Origin: Paroedura picta
Lineage: Eukaryota; Chordata; Lepidosauria; Squamata; Gekkonidae
Assembly: GCF_049243985.1 (NCBI RefSeq)
Contig: NC_135381.1
Span: 18,835,345 to 18,899,344, forward strand
Length of the DNA stretch: 64,000 bases
Direction: 5' to 3'
A model generated the notes under the pieces. It saw only the letters and a list, made by a program, of their open reading frames with translations. It had not been told where the DNA came from and made no database searches. The translations under genes were made by a program, and so were the position numbers. Every line of letters begins with the position of its first letter. Positions within the stretch are counted from its first letter, which is position 1. Shown piece by piece: positions 39,376 through 51,185 of the stretch.

Positions 39376-41922
39376 CTATGACAAAGACCTCCCGCTGGCC
39401 CTTTGCAAAGAGTTCTCCAGCTTCAGCATATCCATAGGTGGCATCTTGGCCACCGCAAAGAAGACCCTGCAAGGCAAAGAGAGAATCTTGTGCAGGTTGA
39501 TGCAGGCAAGGAGGCAACCCAGGGCACGATTTAGCACAGGGGTAGTCAACCTGTGGCCCTCCAGGTGTTCGTGGATTACAAAAGATGTCAGGGGCTCATG
39601 GGAATTGTAGTCCATGAACATCTGGAGGACAACAGGTTGACTACAGCTGCAATAGCCTCCAGCTGCATGGAGAGGAGCTTGGGAGCAGCTTATGCCTCGG
39701 GCACAGCACCTGTGGCTCTTACAAACACCGTCCCCCCCCATGTTTTCTGTTTCAGAAAAGTGTGCAAGGCTGCTGCTTGGTAGGGCTTGTTCCTGGCACC
39801 TAGAACAGCTGCCGTGGATGGGGTGAGTTGCTGCCCTGAGCCAAAGATGGAAGGCCCGCTCCAGCCTCTGAACCCTCAGAGTTGTTTCTTATTTGCCACT
39901 TTTCTTTACCCAAAAGTCTCAAAGGAGCTTCCAACCACCTTCCCTTTCCTCTCCCCACAACAGGTGCCCTGTGAAGGAGGTGAGGCTGAGAGAGCCCAGA
40001 TATTACTGAAGAAAAAGAGTTGGTTCTTATATGCAACTTTTCTCTACCTGAAGGTGTCTCCAAGCGGCTTCCAATCGCCTTCCCTTTCCTCTCCCAACCA
40101 CAAACACCCTATGAGGGAGGTGAGGCTGAGAGAGCCCTCATATTACTAAAGAAAAAGAGTTGGTTCTTATATGCAACTTTTCTCTACCTGAAGGTGTCTC
40201 AAAGCAGCTTCCAATCACCTTCCCTTCCTTCTCCCCACAACAGACACCCTGTGAGGGAGGTGAGGCTGAGAGAGCCTTGATATTCCTGCTCAGTCAGAAC
40301 ACTTTATCAGTGCTGAGTGAGCCCAAGGCCACCCAGCTAGTTCCATGTGGAGGAGGAGCAGGGAATCAAACCCAGATCACCAGCTTAGAAGTCCACACTC
40401 CTAACTGCTACACCAAGTTGGCTTCCCTGGTGGGAGGGATTCTGTCTTGGGGCCTTTAGTCATCTCACTCTGACCTGATCTGCTGAACTTCAAGCTGAGC
40501 GGGGAGTGGGAAGGCAGAGAGAATTGATCCAGCTGCACTAGGGCGGGCTGAGGTTCAACCGTGTGGGGAGAGAGAACCTTACAAGTTCAGAGGTAAGTAA
40601 ACTGGTAAGTGAACAGGTTATTGTTAAATAGCTATAGCTCAGTTATTGTATGAGTCATGTGGCTCATTTGGTTGATGGTCACAGCAGATGGGGCTTTCTG
40701 ACAGCTGTGGAATAAGTACCCCTAATGGGACAAAATTATTTCAATACCAACTGTGAAAACAATGAAAATACAGGCGCACTCCAGTAGGATAGGGATGCAG
40801 ATGCAGAAAGAGTTCCATGGTCCCTCCCCACATTTCACCCCACAATTGGGCTTTGCTCTCAGACATCTCCTAAAATCCTTGCCCAAGACCCACATACCTT
40901 ATGCTTTTAGCTGCTATTCTAGTTGTTTCATAAGCAAATGACTAATGGCCACATAGCCAAGGTTATTATTAATTAGCTCCATTCAAACCAGCTACAGTCA
41001 TCAGCAGCAGTTTTATTCACTCAAGACGTTCATATCCTGAGTGACTCCCTAATGGGGAGAAAACATATTTCTCTTCTCCTTCCATTTTTATCGTTGCTAC
41101 AACCACCTTGTGAGGTAGGTTAGGCTGTAACGTGTCCAAGCTGCCTTGGCAGAGAAGGGATCCACCATCCAGCACTCCAGGTCTTACCCCCAAGTTGCCA
41201 CAAGCACACAAAGTTAACCTGTCATCACCACCACTGTGCGTTTAGGAGTATCCATCTTTCTACACCCTTTACACCAGGGGTAGTCAAACTGCGGCCCTCC
41301 AGAAGTCCATGGACTACAATTCCCAGGAGCCCCTGCCAGCGAATGCTGGCAGGGGCTCCTGGGAATTGTAGTCCATGGACATCTGGAGGGCCGCAGTTTG
41401 ACTACCCCTGCTTTACACCTCAAGGGCAAGAGAAGAAGAAAGGGGGAGAGGGGAGCTCTCACCTGTGAGAGTATTTGTTCCGCACAGCCTTGAGCCGCTC
41501 ATCATGCTGATAGGTCAACAGGAAGTTCAGCTTCTTAACCAACGATTGGAGGTCCTGGACACTGTAGCTGCTGTAATACTCCAGCGTGGAATTCTGTAAC
41601 ACAGCAGCAATTTGCACCGTTCCAGGACAGCTTCACAAAGAAGGTGCCCAGAGCCTGAGGCTGCTCCATTCCCACTGCTGTGAAAAGCGCCCCCCCCCCC
41701 CCGGCTTGGCATCTCACGCGCTTTGCTCAGGACGGGGTCCAGTCCCCACCTGCTCAGAGGAAGAGGGCTCACCCAGCCATCGAGGTTCTTCATGTTCAGC
41801 GCCAAGAGGAGGCAGCTAGCAGCCAACCGAGAGGCCTTCTCCTGGACAAAGTCATATTCCTGCAGGGTCAGTTCACAGATGAACCGGGCCAGTGTCAGAG
41901 TCTCCATGGTGGCGTGGGCACA
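39376..41922 (-). CDS. CCNB3: CCNB3 exons 9-11: C-terminal cyclin fold and stop
   Basis: Exons 41922-41773, 41593-41463 and 39466-39376. They encode METLTLARFICELTLQEYDF, EKASRLAASCLLLALNMKN, LQSLVKKLNFLLTYQHDERL, KAVRNKYSH and then VFFAVAKMPPMDMLKLENSL, stopping after SGRSLS. Human CCNB3 ends the same way (FFEVAKIPALDMLKLEEIL) with a similar short tail. The last intron (39467-41462) is 2 kb and carries a tandemly repeated SINE and two fold-back elements. Confidence 0.95.
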
Positions 41923-44900
41923 CTGCGAAAGGACAGATGGTGAGGCAGGAGGTGAGGCAGCATTCCCTGGACACATTTTCCCTTGTCTGCCCAAAAGCTC
42001 TGGTGGCCCAAGGCTGTAACATCTGACCTGAAAAAGTCCCTTGAACCAGGTCCACATCTCCACCCTTGAACCTGTGACTTGATCCAGCACTTCTAGCATT
42101 GCAGGGTGAGCCTAAGACAAGCCTCAAAGAAACTTACAGAACCAGCTTGCTCATGCTTCAGCCCAGCCTACTGCCTGCCTGGGGGGGAGGGGGGGGCAGG
42201 GCAAGGCTCTGGTTCTACTCTCACTTAAGTGTCCTAAATGCAGCAAATGGCACAATTTGATGTGCCAAGCACTAGACGGCAGGTATCATTTTTTACAGTG
42301 ATCAAATAAGGTTGATAAGGATGTACTGCATATTTTCCAATGTTTCCAAAGGCTTTTCCCCCCTGAAATGTATCTCTGTGTTCCCCATCGCTTCAGGGGC
42401 CTAGAAATGTATGCACAATATTAACTTTGCAAGAACACAGCTCCCCACCCACCCCAAATCCGGATTGGCAGGTGTACCAGGCCCTACTCCTTTCATATCC
42501 CAGCAGGACTGGGCATTTACACCAGTGGTCCCCAACCTTTTTATCACCGGGGACCACTTAACGCTTGAAAATTTTACTGAGGCCCGGTGGGGGGGGGGGG
42601 GTGGTAGTTTAATCCTCTACTCTCAACCACTGCCCTAACGCTCTCTGATCGCTATGGTAATGTTTAAACATCCCTTCAAAATAAGATACAGACATGCCAC
42701 AACAATGAACATAAGGAACATTTTATTTTCATGGAAATTTTAACTCATGACAATGACAAATCAATGAGAACCCTGAGCTTGTTTCTCTGCAAGGAGATAG
42801 TCCCATCTGTGAGTGATGGGAGACAATGACACCCGAAGTGTGTTGTAAAGGGACGGGGGGGATGAAGTACAGGGTCGGGGGGGGGGGGAGAGAAGGCGTC
42901 CTTCGCGGCCCACCTCCAATTAGTCGAAGGACCACATGTGGTCCGCGGCCCACAGGTTGGGGATCGCTAATTTACACTCTTCTCCCGTCTCCAGCCCATA
43001 TTCTCAGGGATGTGTCTACTGACGCAGACTGAAGAAGCCTCAGAAGCTTAACTTCCTTTTCTTTTTTTTTCCCTCAAAAGGTGCTCGTACTCAAAGTTGT
43101 AGACTGAGGCTGGCAAGCATCTGAGCAATGCTTGGCTCACTGCCACGCATGGTCCTGCTCGTTAGGGGGAGGAGAGCTCATCTGCAAGCACAGACGTTAG
43201 AGAAAGAGCCCAAGTGCAGAGGGTTTGCTGGCCTGAGGATGGTTTCCAGGCTGCTACGGATCTGTGCACAAAGGGCAGGACTGGGCTTCCTGGGAATGTC
43301 AATTATGGCACAGCTGCTCTTGCAGAGGTGGAGAGGGAACATGTCCAGAACATGGGCAGCCCCCTCCACGCATGCGCTTATGCTCTGTGTTGGAGGACCC
43401 CAGGCATCTTCCAATTTCCCAAGCAACAGCCGAACACTGACTCACCTTGGCAAACCGGCGGAGGAAGCGGTATGCAACAGGAATATTTATGTCAAAGTGG
43501 AGCGTTTGCAATATGCTCATTTCCATGGAGATGAGTTCTTCCCTCTTGTAAGCATCATCACAGATGTAAAGGAAGTCATCCACGCAGGGGGGGCAGCGCT
43601 CCTGCATAGAACGAGGCGGGAGGAGGGAGTGTAATGGCTGTTTCTATGCTCTGAAAAGCTTACTGGCAGCGCAGCCTGTATTCAGGGGCAGGCCCCGAAC
43701 AAAGAGAAGTCATATTCAATGACCTGCAATTTTAACACAGCCTACTATGGCACAATTTTCCTATTAGAAGTGCATTTTAGAATCACTGTATTCTTATAAG
43801 CTTTCTTGTAAGTTTGCCAGTAGAAATGGGCATGGTGCATTTATTTTTATTTATTTTCAGACTTTTAGCTCACCTTTTGTAAAATATAATAAAATACATT
43901 ATAAAATACAATGAAATCCATACCTAAATAAAATTCTACCTCTTGTCTAGGGAGAGAGGAGGGGGCAGTATGTAGGCCAATTCTTATAGAGTTGACTTGA
44001 TGCAGTCCAGATGGGAATCAGCCAGGAAGGCTGGCTGAAAGCAGAAATATCCCAGAACAGCTCTGTTTTGCAGATCTTAAGAACTGCTTAAGATCTTGCA
44101 GAGCCCTGATACCATTAGACAGAGTGTTTGTTCCACCAGGCTGGGGCTACGACCAAAAAGACCCTGACCCTAGTTGAGGCCAGTTTGATTGATTGATTTA
44201 TATTTATATACCGCCCTCCCCTGAGGCTCAGGGCGGTTTACATAAAACGTAGAAACGGTACAGAGAACGTAGGCTGGGGATCCTGAGCAGATTCTGATCA
44301 CTGGATCTGCGTGCTCCTTGGGGGTTTGTAGTGGCACCTAAGTGCTCTTTGCCAACCTAATGCATATGCTCAATGAAATATAACAATATCTTACAACCCT
44401 CTTTAATCATCCTCAAGGGGCACAAGGACACGCAGGAGGCTCACAGCTCATATTACAAGCAAAACTGCAGAAATTAAAAACTTGCTTTTTTAAGGAGAAC
44501 ACATTGAAGTCGGGTGGGAGCAGAAGAAATCTAAAAGGGCAAAAGCAGGATACATCAGAGCATGCAGCTTTTGCCCCATGGACAACAGAGAAAGATGCAG
44601 CTGAGCTTCAGGAAAGAAGCCGCAAGCCTTGGAAGAGAGATGCAGGTCCCGTGTTCCTCCAGCCACCAGGAGGGGCATCAGCAAGTCCCTCTTGTTCAGC
44701 TCTGCCTTGTGCCTCCCTTCTTGGACTTACCTCAAACTTGGAGGCGATGAGGATGGCCGTGGAGCCGATAAGCTGCAGCTTGTCCCGCATGCTGCTCACC
44801 TTCGCCAGATAGTGGTCCATGAGTTTGATGGCCAGGTAAAGCGTCTCGTGGGTAAGGTCAAAGTTCTCCTGTGAGAGCCCGGGAGATAAAAACAGTTCTC

Positions 44901-47900
44901 CAAGGAGCCAGGGAGGGAGACAGAGTACAGAACAGGCTCACAGAGCCAGTCTGGCTCAATACTTAGATCTGGCACAACCCAACTCATGAGACAGACTGGA
45001 ACCCATACCTGTCCCCTTATGTCCTTGTCTAAGGGCGCTTCGCTCTGCTGGTTGTCCTTGACCTCTAGGAGGCACACCTGGCCTCAGCCAGGGCCAGGGC
45101 ATTCTCAGTCCTGGCCCCAACCTGGTGGAACAAACTCCCGGAAGAGCTAAGGGCCGTGACGGAGTTTTCAATGTTCCGTGGGGCTTGTAAAATGGAGCTC
45201 TTCCGCCAGGCATTTGGTTGAGGCCAGGTCAGGGAGAATGGCTCCCTCCCCAAATGGAAAAGCTGCTGGCCTGGATACTCTTAGAAGCAACCACCTGGAG
45301 CAGGTTGGGGACCACTGACCTGGAGGACCGACGGTTGTGCATGGGGGGGGGGGGGGGGGGATGGAGTATCCTGTGAATAGTGTTTTTCCGCCATCTGGGA
45401 CTTCTGGGTAGTGTTTTAGGTGGGGGGGTTTAATGGATGTAATCTGCCATGAGCCGGCTGTTTCGGGGGTGGTGGTCAAATAAATATAAGTAGTAGTAAT
45501 AATAATAATCAGTCCCAAAAGTGTCTGAATCAACACAAATTTGGGTACTTTTCAGACTATCCCCAATGAACGGTCCTTGCTGCTATTACCAGGTCCTGGA
45601 ACCAGCCTCAGAGTTGGGGATGGGGTTGGAGGCATCATCTTACTTCTTGCTGGCCATGGGACTGGCCTGATGACCCAGGACTTGCTAATGGCAACAAGCA
45701 CCCTTCCCAAGTAGCTCCCCTTTTCACCACACCAGCCCAGCTGATCTTGAACCTCTTCTCCACCCTCCCTGATGACCTCAGCCAACAGATCAACCTGCCT
45801 TCAAAGGGTGGCGTTCTAAGCTTTGCCACATGACCTCGCTTTTGATGTGCAACAGGGACCCACCTGCACCTCCACCATCCAGTCTACCAGAATGGCCCGC
45901 ATGTCCCTGGTGATGTCAGGCTGATTCTCCATGTAATCCGGGATCAAGAAACCCTCCTAGGCAGGATAGAACAGAAGAGGAAGAACCAAGCGTACAGTCA
46001 GGTGCTGCTTTCCAAACACTCCACAGGAAAGGCTGACTCGCCAAGTCCATCCAGGAGGGACGAACAATCGGCTAGACTGATGGCAAATTCTGTGATAGCC
46101 CAAACCCAAAGCATTCAGACTGAAGCCGGGGCTGCTTTTGGAATCCAGGGAGCCCCAGCTTGAGTTTTGCAGTCTCACCCCCAGGTGCTCAGTTGGGAAA
46201 GAAACCCAAGGAGAGGCAGGGTGGGAATTTCCTTTCACCCACAGCCACCAGAACAAAGCCTCACTTCAGGCAGTACTTATTCCAGACCCGAGAATCAAAA
46301 TATAAATCGTAGCTTTTAAAGGGAGTATCATCCTCCAAATAACCTCAGGATTCCCCCCGCCCCCCATTTCATCCCCCAACCAACCCCCATCTCCAAGCTA
46401 CCTCACGCTCCCGCATATAGTCGAAGATATCTTTGGCATATTCAGAGACTGCATAAGGATCATCCCGCTGGACCTTGTCTATGTCCTCAGTTGGCTTCAC
46501 CTGCACATGGAAAGAGATTTTTTGGTTGTTTTAGAGAAGTATCTAGATCGAAGCCTTTTGCTCTCCACCAACTAAAACCACAGATCGACAAGTCATTCTG
46601 CCATCCACAGCTTACTGGCTTCCTCATAAGTTCTTTCGTTGAAGGTCATCTAATTGCCTGTTGTTGTTAGGTGCGAAGTCATGTCCGACCCATCGTGACC
46701 CCATGGACAATGATCCCCCAGGCCTTCCTGTCCTCTACCATTCCCCGGAGTCCATTTAAGTTTGCACCTACTGCTTCAGTGACTCCATCCAGCCACCTCA
46801 TTCTCTGTTGTCCCCTTCTTCTTTTGCCCTCAATCGCTCCCAGCATTAGGCTCTTCTCCAGGGAGTCCTTCCTTCTCATGAGGTGGCCAAAGTATTTGAG
46901 TTTCATCTTCAGGATCTGGCCTTCTAAGGAGCAGTCAGGGCTGATCTCCTCTAGGACTGACCGGTTTGTTCGCCTTGCAGTCCAAGGGACTCGCAAGAGT
47001 CTTCTCCAGCACCAGAGTTCAAAAGCTTCAATTCTTTGATACTCAGCCTTCCTTATGGTCCAACTTTCGCAGCCATACATTGCAACTAGGAATACCATAG
47101 CCTTGACTAGACGCACTTTTGTTGGCAGGGTGATGTCTCTACTTTTTAGGATGCTGTCTAGATTTGCCATAGCTTTCTTCCCCAGGAGCAAGCGTCTTTT
47201 AATTTCTTTGTTGCAGTCCCCATCTGCAGTGATCTTGGAGCCCAGGAAAATAAAATCTGTCACTACCTCCATTTCTTCCCCATTTATTTGCTAGGAACTG
47301 AGAGGGCCGGGTGCCATGATCTTCTAACTGCTACAGTCTCTTAAAATCCCATTGCGACAAATCCCAGCTTGAAGACGGCTGTAGCTGCCCTAGTCTGAGG
47401 CACTCACTGTTCTGTCCACTCTCAACCATCAGCTGTCCAGGGTCTTTGACTTTCTTGCTTATGCTACACAAAATGCAGTTTATTGGGGAAGCTGAGGACT
47501 GGTCCATGCAGAAATGGATCGCTAATGAGCTACAATTCCTTTGCAACTGTCCCTGCATTTCTCAAGTTAAGTTCCCCCATCTGCACGGACAGGCCTGGAA
47601 GCTCTGAAAGGCAAGGGCTGAGTCAGCAGTGACCACTGATCCAACAGATTCTGTATGCATGCAAGGTGGTGTGAAAGCTTCAGAGTCACTCTCCGATAAA
47701 GCAAAGAGATGCATCTATAGTGTCAAGTCCCTGTCATGGTCCAAGAATTATCTTAAAGGGACCACCACAGCTCTAATCAAAGCCTCTTGTGGCGCAGAGT
47801 GGTAAGGCAGCAGACATGCAGTCTGAAAGATCTGCTCACGAGGCTGGGAGTTCAATCCCAGCAGCTGGCTCAAGGTTGACTCAGCCTTCCATCCTTCCAG

Positions 47901-48230
47901 GTCGGTAAAATGAGTACCCAGCTTGCTGGGGGGTAAAAGGTAATGACTGGGGAAGGCACTGGCAAACCACCCCGTATTGAGTCTGCCATGAAAACGCTAG
48001 AGGGTGTCACCCCAAGGGTCAGACATGACTCGGTGCTTGCACCTTTACCTTTACATTACAGCTCTAATTACCCAACAGATATCTGAGAACACTGCAGATA
48101 ACATTTTCATGAAATGAGGGAGTCCTAATTAGAAACCCCAAAATGTTTAGGCTCATGGAGTCTCCAAAGACACAGTCAGGGTCCCCCATGGAAGGAGGGC
48201 ATCAGGGTGAGCAGATGCTACAAGTATTCT

Positions 48231-48266
<36 letters not shown>

Positions 48267-50693
48267 ATATCCCCAAGAACAAATATAGCCTTTTGTCCAG
48301 AATCTTCCATCAACACCCCAACCACCCACAAGCTCGTTCCCCTTCTATTAGCCACAAAGCCGTCAATGAGGCTAGCTTCCCTGTACCAAAGTGACTTCAT
48401 CTGCTGGTGTCTCTGAAGGATCCGCCTTCTCTGCTGGAACCTTCTCAGCCGGTGCATCCTCAGAGTGAATTTTGTTCACTGACCTGAAAGAGGTAAACCT
48501 GGGTTAGCAATGCAATCGAGTGCAGCTAATATCCAGACGAATCAGCCGCTGGTTCCAGCCCAACAGCATTTGCTTGTAACCAGCATGTACTTGGACACAG
48601 AAATTATATTAAAAACTCTGATAGGGTCAAGTAGGTAGGACTACCAGCATGTTTTGATATTCAAGCTACATTTTATAATGTTGAAACTACTGGACTCTTC
48701 CATTTATTATCATTAAACACACTTCAGCTTTCCCATGGATAAGATTATTTTTAAAAAGCACTCAAATAGCATACATATGTCTTCAGTAGCCTCCAGGGAG
48801 GGTGGTATATTAATATAATTAATAAATAGGATTTTTGTTCAGTATTGCTGATCCTGTTATTGCAAAAATTGAAAAGTCTTTAGATTTTTGCATGCTATAC
48901 ACCTGGAAAGGCTTTGTAAAACAAGACATTATTTATCTCATTTTAGTAGCCTAACAGGCTTCCCCCCCCCTAAAATTCCCATTGGAAAAATAGGAAGATT
49001 TCTTACACATCCATGCCATACATGTTCAGTATGAAAACTTTGCCTGAAAAAGCATTTTACTTATTCCAAAAAGAAAAAAACAATCACAGGAGTCCCCTCC
49101 CCAACCCATTGCTGCCCCCAGTCCTTCTAATTCTTCCACTGGAAAAACATGAAGATGCCTGGGGTGGGGGGATGCAGCTTGGACTCTCAAAAGTTTATAT
49201 CTGGAAAATCTTGTTTCTCTCTAAGGTGCTCCTGGACTTGAATCTAGGTCTTCTGGCAGGGAGAAGCTACAGAGAGTGCAAGAGAGCGACATGCTAGGTG
49301 TGTAAAGCAAAGGAACATGATGTCTGTAGGCAACCAAGGTGGGAAATGCAATGGGGCACTGCGGCATTCATCCACGAACACATGAGAATCCAAGACTGGC
49401 CTCTCAAATCCTTCCCTACTCATTTGCCAGTCAGCATAAGTTTGTCAAAACTCCCCGTAGATGAAGAGCAAACTGCCCTGATCTCCTGCAACGGAGGTAT
49501 TAGCTTTCTTCATTGGTACGAGCAGTTGAGTTCCTGCTGCAGTCACCAGTCCAGCCCACCCATGCATTCCCTCACCGTACTGACCCTGGAAATCCTCCAG
49601 GGCCCAGGAGACTGGTGGCCATGGTTCACAGCTAGGTCTAGCCAGCTGTCACGTGGCAGCAGCTCCCCAACATCCACCTCTCTTGCAGTAAATACCAGCA
49701 GCCCTGGCCACAAGAGAGATGCCAGCAGACGGACAGACAGCAGCCCAGCAGCAGGAAGGGCAGCACAAACCAATACACCCTTTTGTCCTCACTTTTTAAG
49801 GTTAATCTCATTGTTCTTTGCAATGCCCAACACAACCGAACACTTTGGGACCTTTTTGGAAGTTGCTTTTGCCGTCTCCTTCTTTCCCAATATGTGTTGA
49901 GTCTTGCGAGCCTACAAGGGAAAGACCACAAGGTTATGAGTGAAGGAAGCAGACCCTACTACTGCCTTCCCCTATCTGTACAGTGCACACCTATTCAGTA
50001 GCTGGGGTTTCCTCTCAGCTGCATCCCAACCTGAAAAGATTGTTTAAAATGTTCAGCCTCAGAGACCCAGGCAAGATGTCAGGCAGGGCAAGTCAGCATG
50101 GTCTGTCTTATGTGCTGAATGTTGCTTCAGATGCCAGTGCGCACTGGTGCTTACATATCCCACCGCGAATGGCAGAGCCTGCTACTTACATTGGTGATAT
50201 CCCCAAAGGCAGAACGCTTCTTGGGTGCACCCTGCGGTGAGGAAGGAGATCGCTTCGCCTGAGAGCTTTCGTCCTAGGATGGGTAAACAGAGAAGCTGGG
50301 CAACCTATGCAGAGTATTTGTGATAGGCCTTCTTCTAAAGGCCAAGATCGCCCTCAGAGACCCAGAGCAGTGCCAGCTTCCAGAGCAGCTGTGGCAGAAA
50401 CTCCCCAGACCCACTCTTTGCAACTCACCCACAGCTATTCTTCAACGTCTTACCACAAGCCAACAACACCTGCCCATCTCGTCCCTTTGCCCACAGCATA
50501 GACTGGCAATCTGCCCTTGCCAAAAGGTTGCCCAAGGGAGGAGGGACAGTGCATGCAGACCTGGCTACCAAGAGAGGGGAAAGGACGCAGAGATTTCATT
50601 CACCTTCTTGGCTTGGGCATTCTCCACCGTTGGTGCTCTCCCCGGGCAGGGTTGCTTGCTGCCTGCTGCCTTGGTATTGCGTGGAACTGGCAT
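39376..50693 (-). CDS. CCNB3: G2/mitotic-specific cyclin B3 (11 coding exons)
   Basis: This is a regulatory subunit of CDK1/CDK2 acting in the nucleus in mitosis and, in animals studied, in female meiosis and the anaphase transition. Coding exons in transcript order: 50693-50604, 50273-50190, 49911-49793, 48483-48387, 46500-46402, 45956-45864, 44868-44731, 43601-43446, 41922-41773, 41593-41463, 39466-39376. All have AG acceptors and GT donors. They total 1248 bases, or 415 residues plus TAG, close to the roughly 400-residue cyclin B3 of other non-mammals and far shorter than human (about 1395). The cyclin box has MRAILVDWMVEVQ, VDDFLYICDDAYKREELISM and DINIPVAYRFLRRFAK, which separate B3 from B1 and B2. 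The ATG at 50693 has A at -3, and an upstream AG acceptor (exon edge 50723) implies a 5' non-coding exon. Confidence 0.95.
39537..39649. mobile_element. Fold-back MITE, diverged copy
   Basis: The left end CAGGGGTAGTCAACCTGTGG and right end ACAGGTTGACTACAGCTG are inverted; the centre is shortened. It lies in the last CCNB3 intron. Confidence 0.7.
39877..40424 (-). mobile_element. tRNA-derived SINE with its 3' half tandemly triplicated
   Basis: Plus strand: units starting GTTGTTTCTTATTTGCCACT (39881), GTTGGTTCTTATATGCAACT (40018) and the same at 40158, each running through the CACCCTGTGAGG and GAGGCTGAGAGAGCC blocks. Only the last continues into the reversed tRNA head (to 40424). Unit length is about 137-140 bp. 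Confidence 0.75.
41275..41410. mobile_element. Fold-back hAT-type MITE (136 bp)
   Basis: Perfect target duplication CTTTACAC (41267-41274 and 41411-41418). The arms pair except at the variable site (AGAAG against ACATCT). Confidence 0.88.
42523..42969. mobile_element. hAT non-autonomous element (447 bp)
   Basis: The left end CAGTGGTCCCCAACCTTTTT and right end AGGTTGGGGATCGCTA are inverted; target duplication ATTTACAC on both sides (42515-42522 and 42970-42977). The interior contains long G runs and no coding frame. It lies in the CCNB3 intron between exons 8 and 9. Confidence 0.8.
43446..46500 (-). CDS. CCNB3: CCNB3 exons 5-8: N-terminal cyclin box
   Basis: Exons 46500-46402, 45956-45864, 44868-44731 and 43601-43446, all phase 0. 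Read in order: DPYAVSEYAKDIFDYMRERE, EGFLIPDYMENQPDITRDMR, AILVDWMVEVQ, ENFDLTHETLYLAIKLMDHY, LQLIGSTAILIASKFE and ERCPPCVDDFLYICDDAYKR. This is the five-helix box that contacts the CDK; the MRAILVDW signature is intact. The separating introns hold a LINE 3' end (45065-45515), L2-like fragments and a hAT element. Confidence 0.96.
44094..44265 (-). mobile_element. L2-like LINE 3' end
   Basis: The minus strand reads LASTRVRVFLVVAPAWWNK, the same C-terminal motif as at 14829-15050. The 3' UTR motif TATATACCGCCCTCCCCTGA follows on the plus strand at about 44205. Confidence 0.6.
45065..45515 (+). mobile_element. L2-like LINE 3' end, plus orientation
   Basis: The plus strand encodes a frame with [35 protein letters not shown] and a stop, then a 3' UTR with a G run (45344-45360) and an AATAAATATAAG(TAG)(TAA)n tail. 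It lies between CCNB3 exons 6 and 7. Confidence 0.7.
46659..47325 (-). mobile_element. BovB (RTE) LINE fragment, 5'-truncated
   Basis: On the minus strand 47272-46679 is open for 197 codons: MEVVTDFIFLGSKITADGDC, AMVFLVAMYGCESWTIRKAE, ELWCWRRLLRVPWTARRTNR and KYFGHLMRRKDSLEKSLML, the C-terminus of the BovB reverse transcriptase. The 3' end reads GGGTCGGACATGACTTCGCA then AACAACAACAG. The reading frame is intact over the whole C-terminus, so the copy is fairly young. It sits between CCNB3 exons 4 and 5. Confidence 0.88.
47778..48057 (+). mobile_element. Sauria-type SINE with BovB-like tail
   Basis: A tRNA-like head (CTTGTGGCGCAGAGTGGTAA and B box GGGAGTTCAATCCC), a body with CTTCCATCCTTCCAGGTCGG and CACTGGCAAACCACCCCGTA, and the tail GACTCGGTGCTTGCACCTTT-ACCTTTAC, which is the BovB 3' end. 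An 11-bp target duplication ACAGCTCTAAT is perfect (47767-47777 and 48058-48068). Confidence 0.88.
48234..48263. repeat. (AC)n microsatellite
   Basis: About 15 AC units, in the intron next to CCNB3 exon 4. Confidence 0.9.
48387..50693 (-). CDS. CCNB3: CCNB3 exons 1-4: N-terminal regulatory region
   Basis: Exons 50693-50604, 50273-50190, 49911-49793 and 48483-48387 encode about residues 1-130, starting MPVPRNTKAAGSKQPCPGRA. Exon 2 contains PKKRSAFGDITN, the cyclin B3 destruction box in which Phe replaces the usual Leu. In human cyclin B3 this Phe-type box directs APC/C-dependent degradation. Lys-rich stretches flank it and could serve in nuclear import (inference). Exon 4 is rich in Glu, Pro and Ala. 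The giant repeat-coding exon that makes human CCNB3 so large would sit near the exon 3/4 junction. The intron here (48484-49792) is only 1.3 kb and holds no such reading frame. Confidence 0.92.
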
Positions 50694-50800
50694 ACTGCTT
50701 GTTTTCAGCCCACCAAAGCAAAGCTGGATACAGGAAATAAGCAAGAGGGAAACAGTCAGTCAAAGCCCAAAAGCACAACCAGCCACTGCCTTGGCCACCC

Positions 50801-50890
50801 ATCATAGAATCATAGAGTTGGAAGGGGCCACACAGGCCATCTAGTCCAACTCCCTGCTCAGCTCAGGATCAGCCCTAAGCATCCAAGAAA
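50801..50890 (-). mobile_element. CR1-type LINE 3' end
   Basis: ATCATAGAATCATAGAGTTG and CATCTAGTCCAACTCCCTGC are the reversed CR1 3' terminus. Only about 90 bases are present, immediately upstream of the CCNB3 start exon. Confidence 0.75.
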
Positions 50891-51049
50891 AGCATCATGC
50901 CATTTTGGGGGCATGCATTCAGTATTAGCCCAGCAAACAGGGGTGGAAGCATTTTAACTACAGCAAAATGTCAGTGCTATACACTTTCAAGAGTCAAGGC
51001 ACCCGTTCTTCAGATACATGACACGCTTGACAAAAAAGACTCTCCAAAG

Positions 51050-51185
51050 CAAGGGTAGTCAAACTGCAGCCCTCCAGATGTCCATGGACTTCAATTCCCA
51101 TGAGCCTCTGCCAGCATTCACTGGCAGGGGCTCCTGGGAATTGTAGTCCATGGACATCTGGAAGGTCGCAGTTTGACTACCCCTG
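51050..51185. mobile_element. Fold-back hAT-type MITE (136 bp)
   Basis: The arms differ at several sites (CATGAG on the left, CTCCTG on the right). The flanks CTCCAAAG and CTCCATAC are only a partial duplication. It lies in the probable first CCNB3 intron. Confidence 0.78.
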
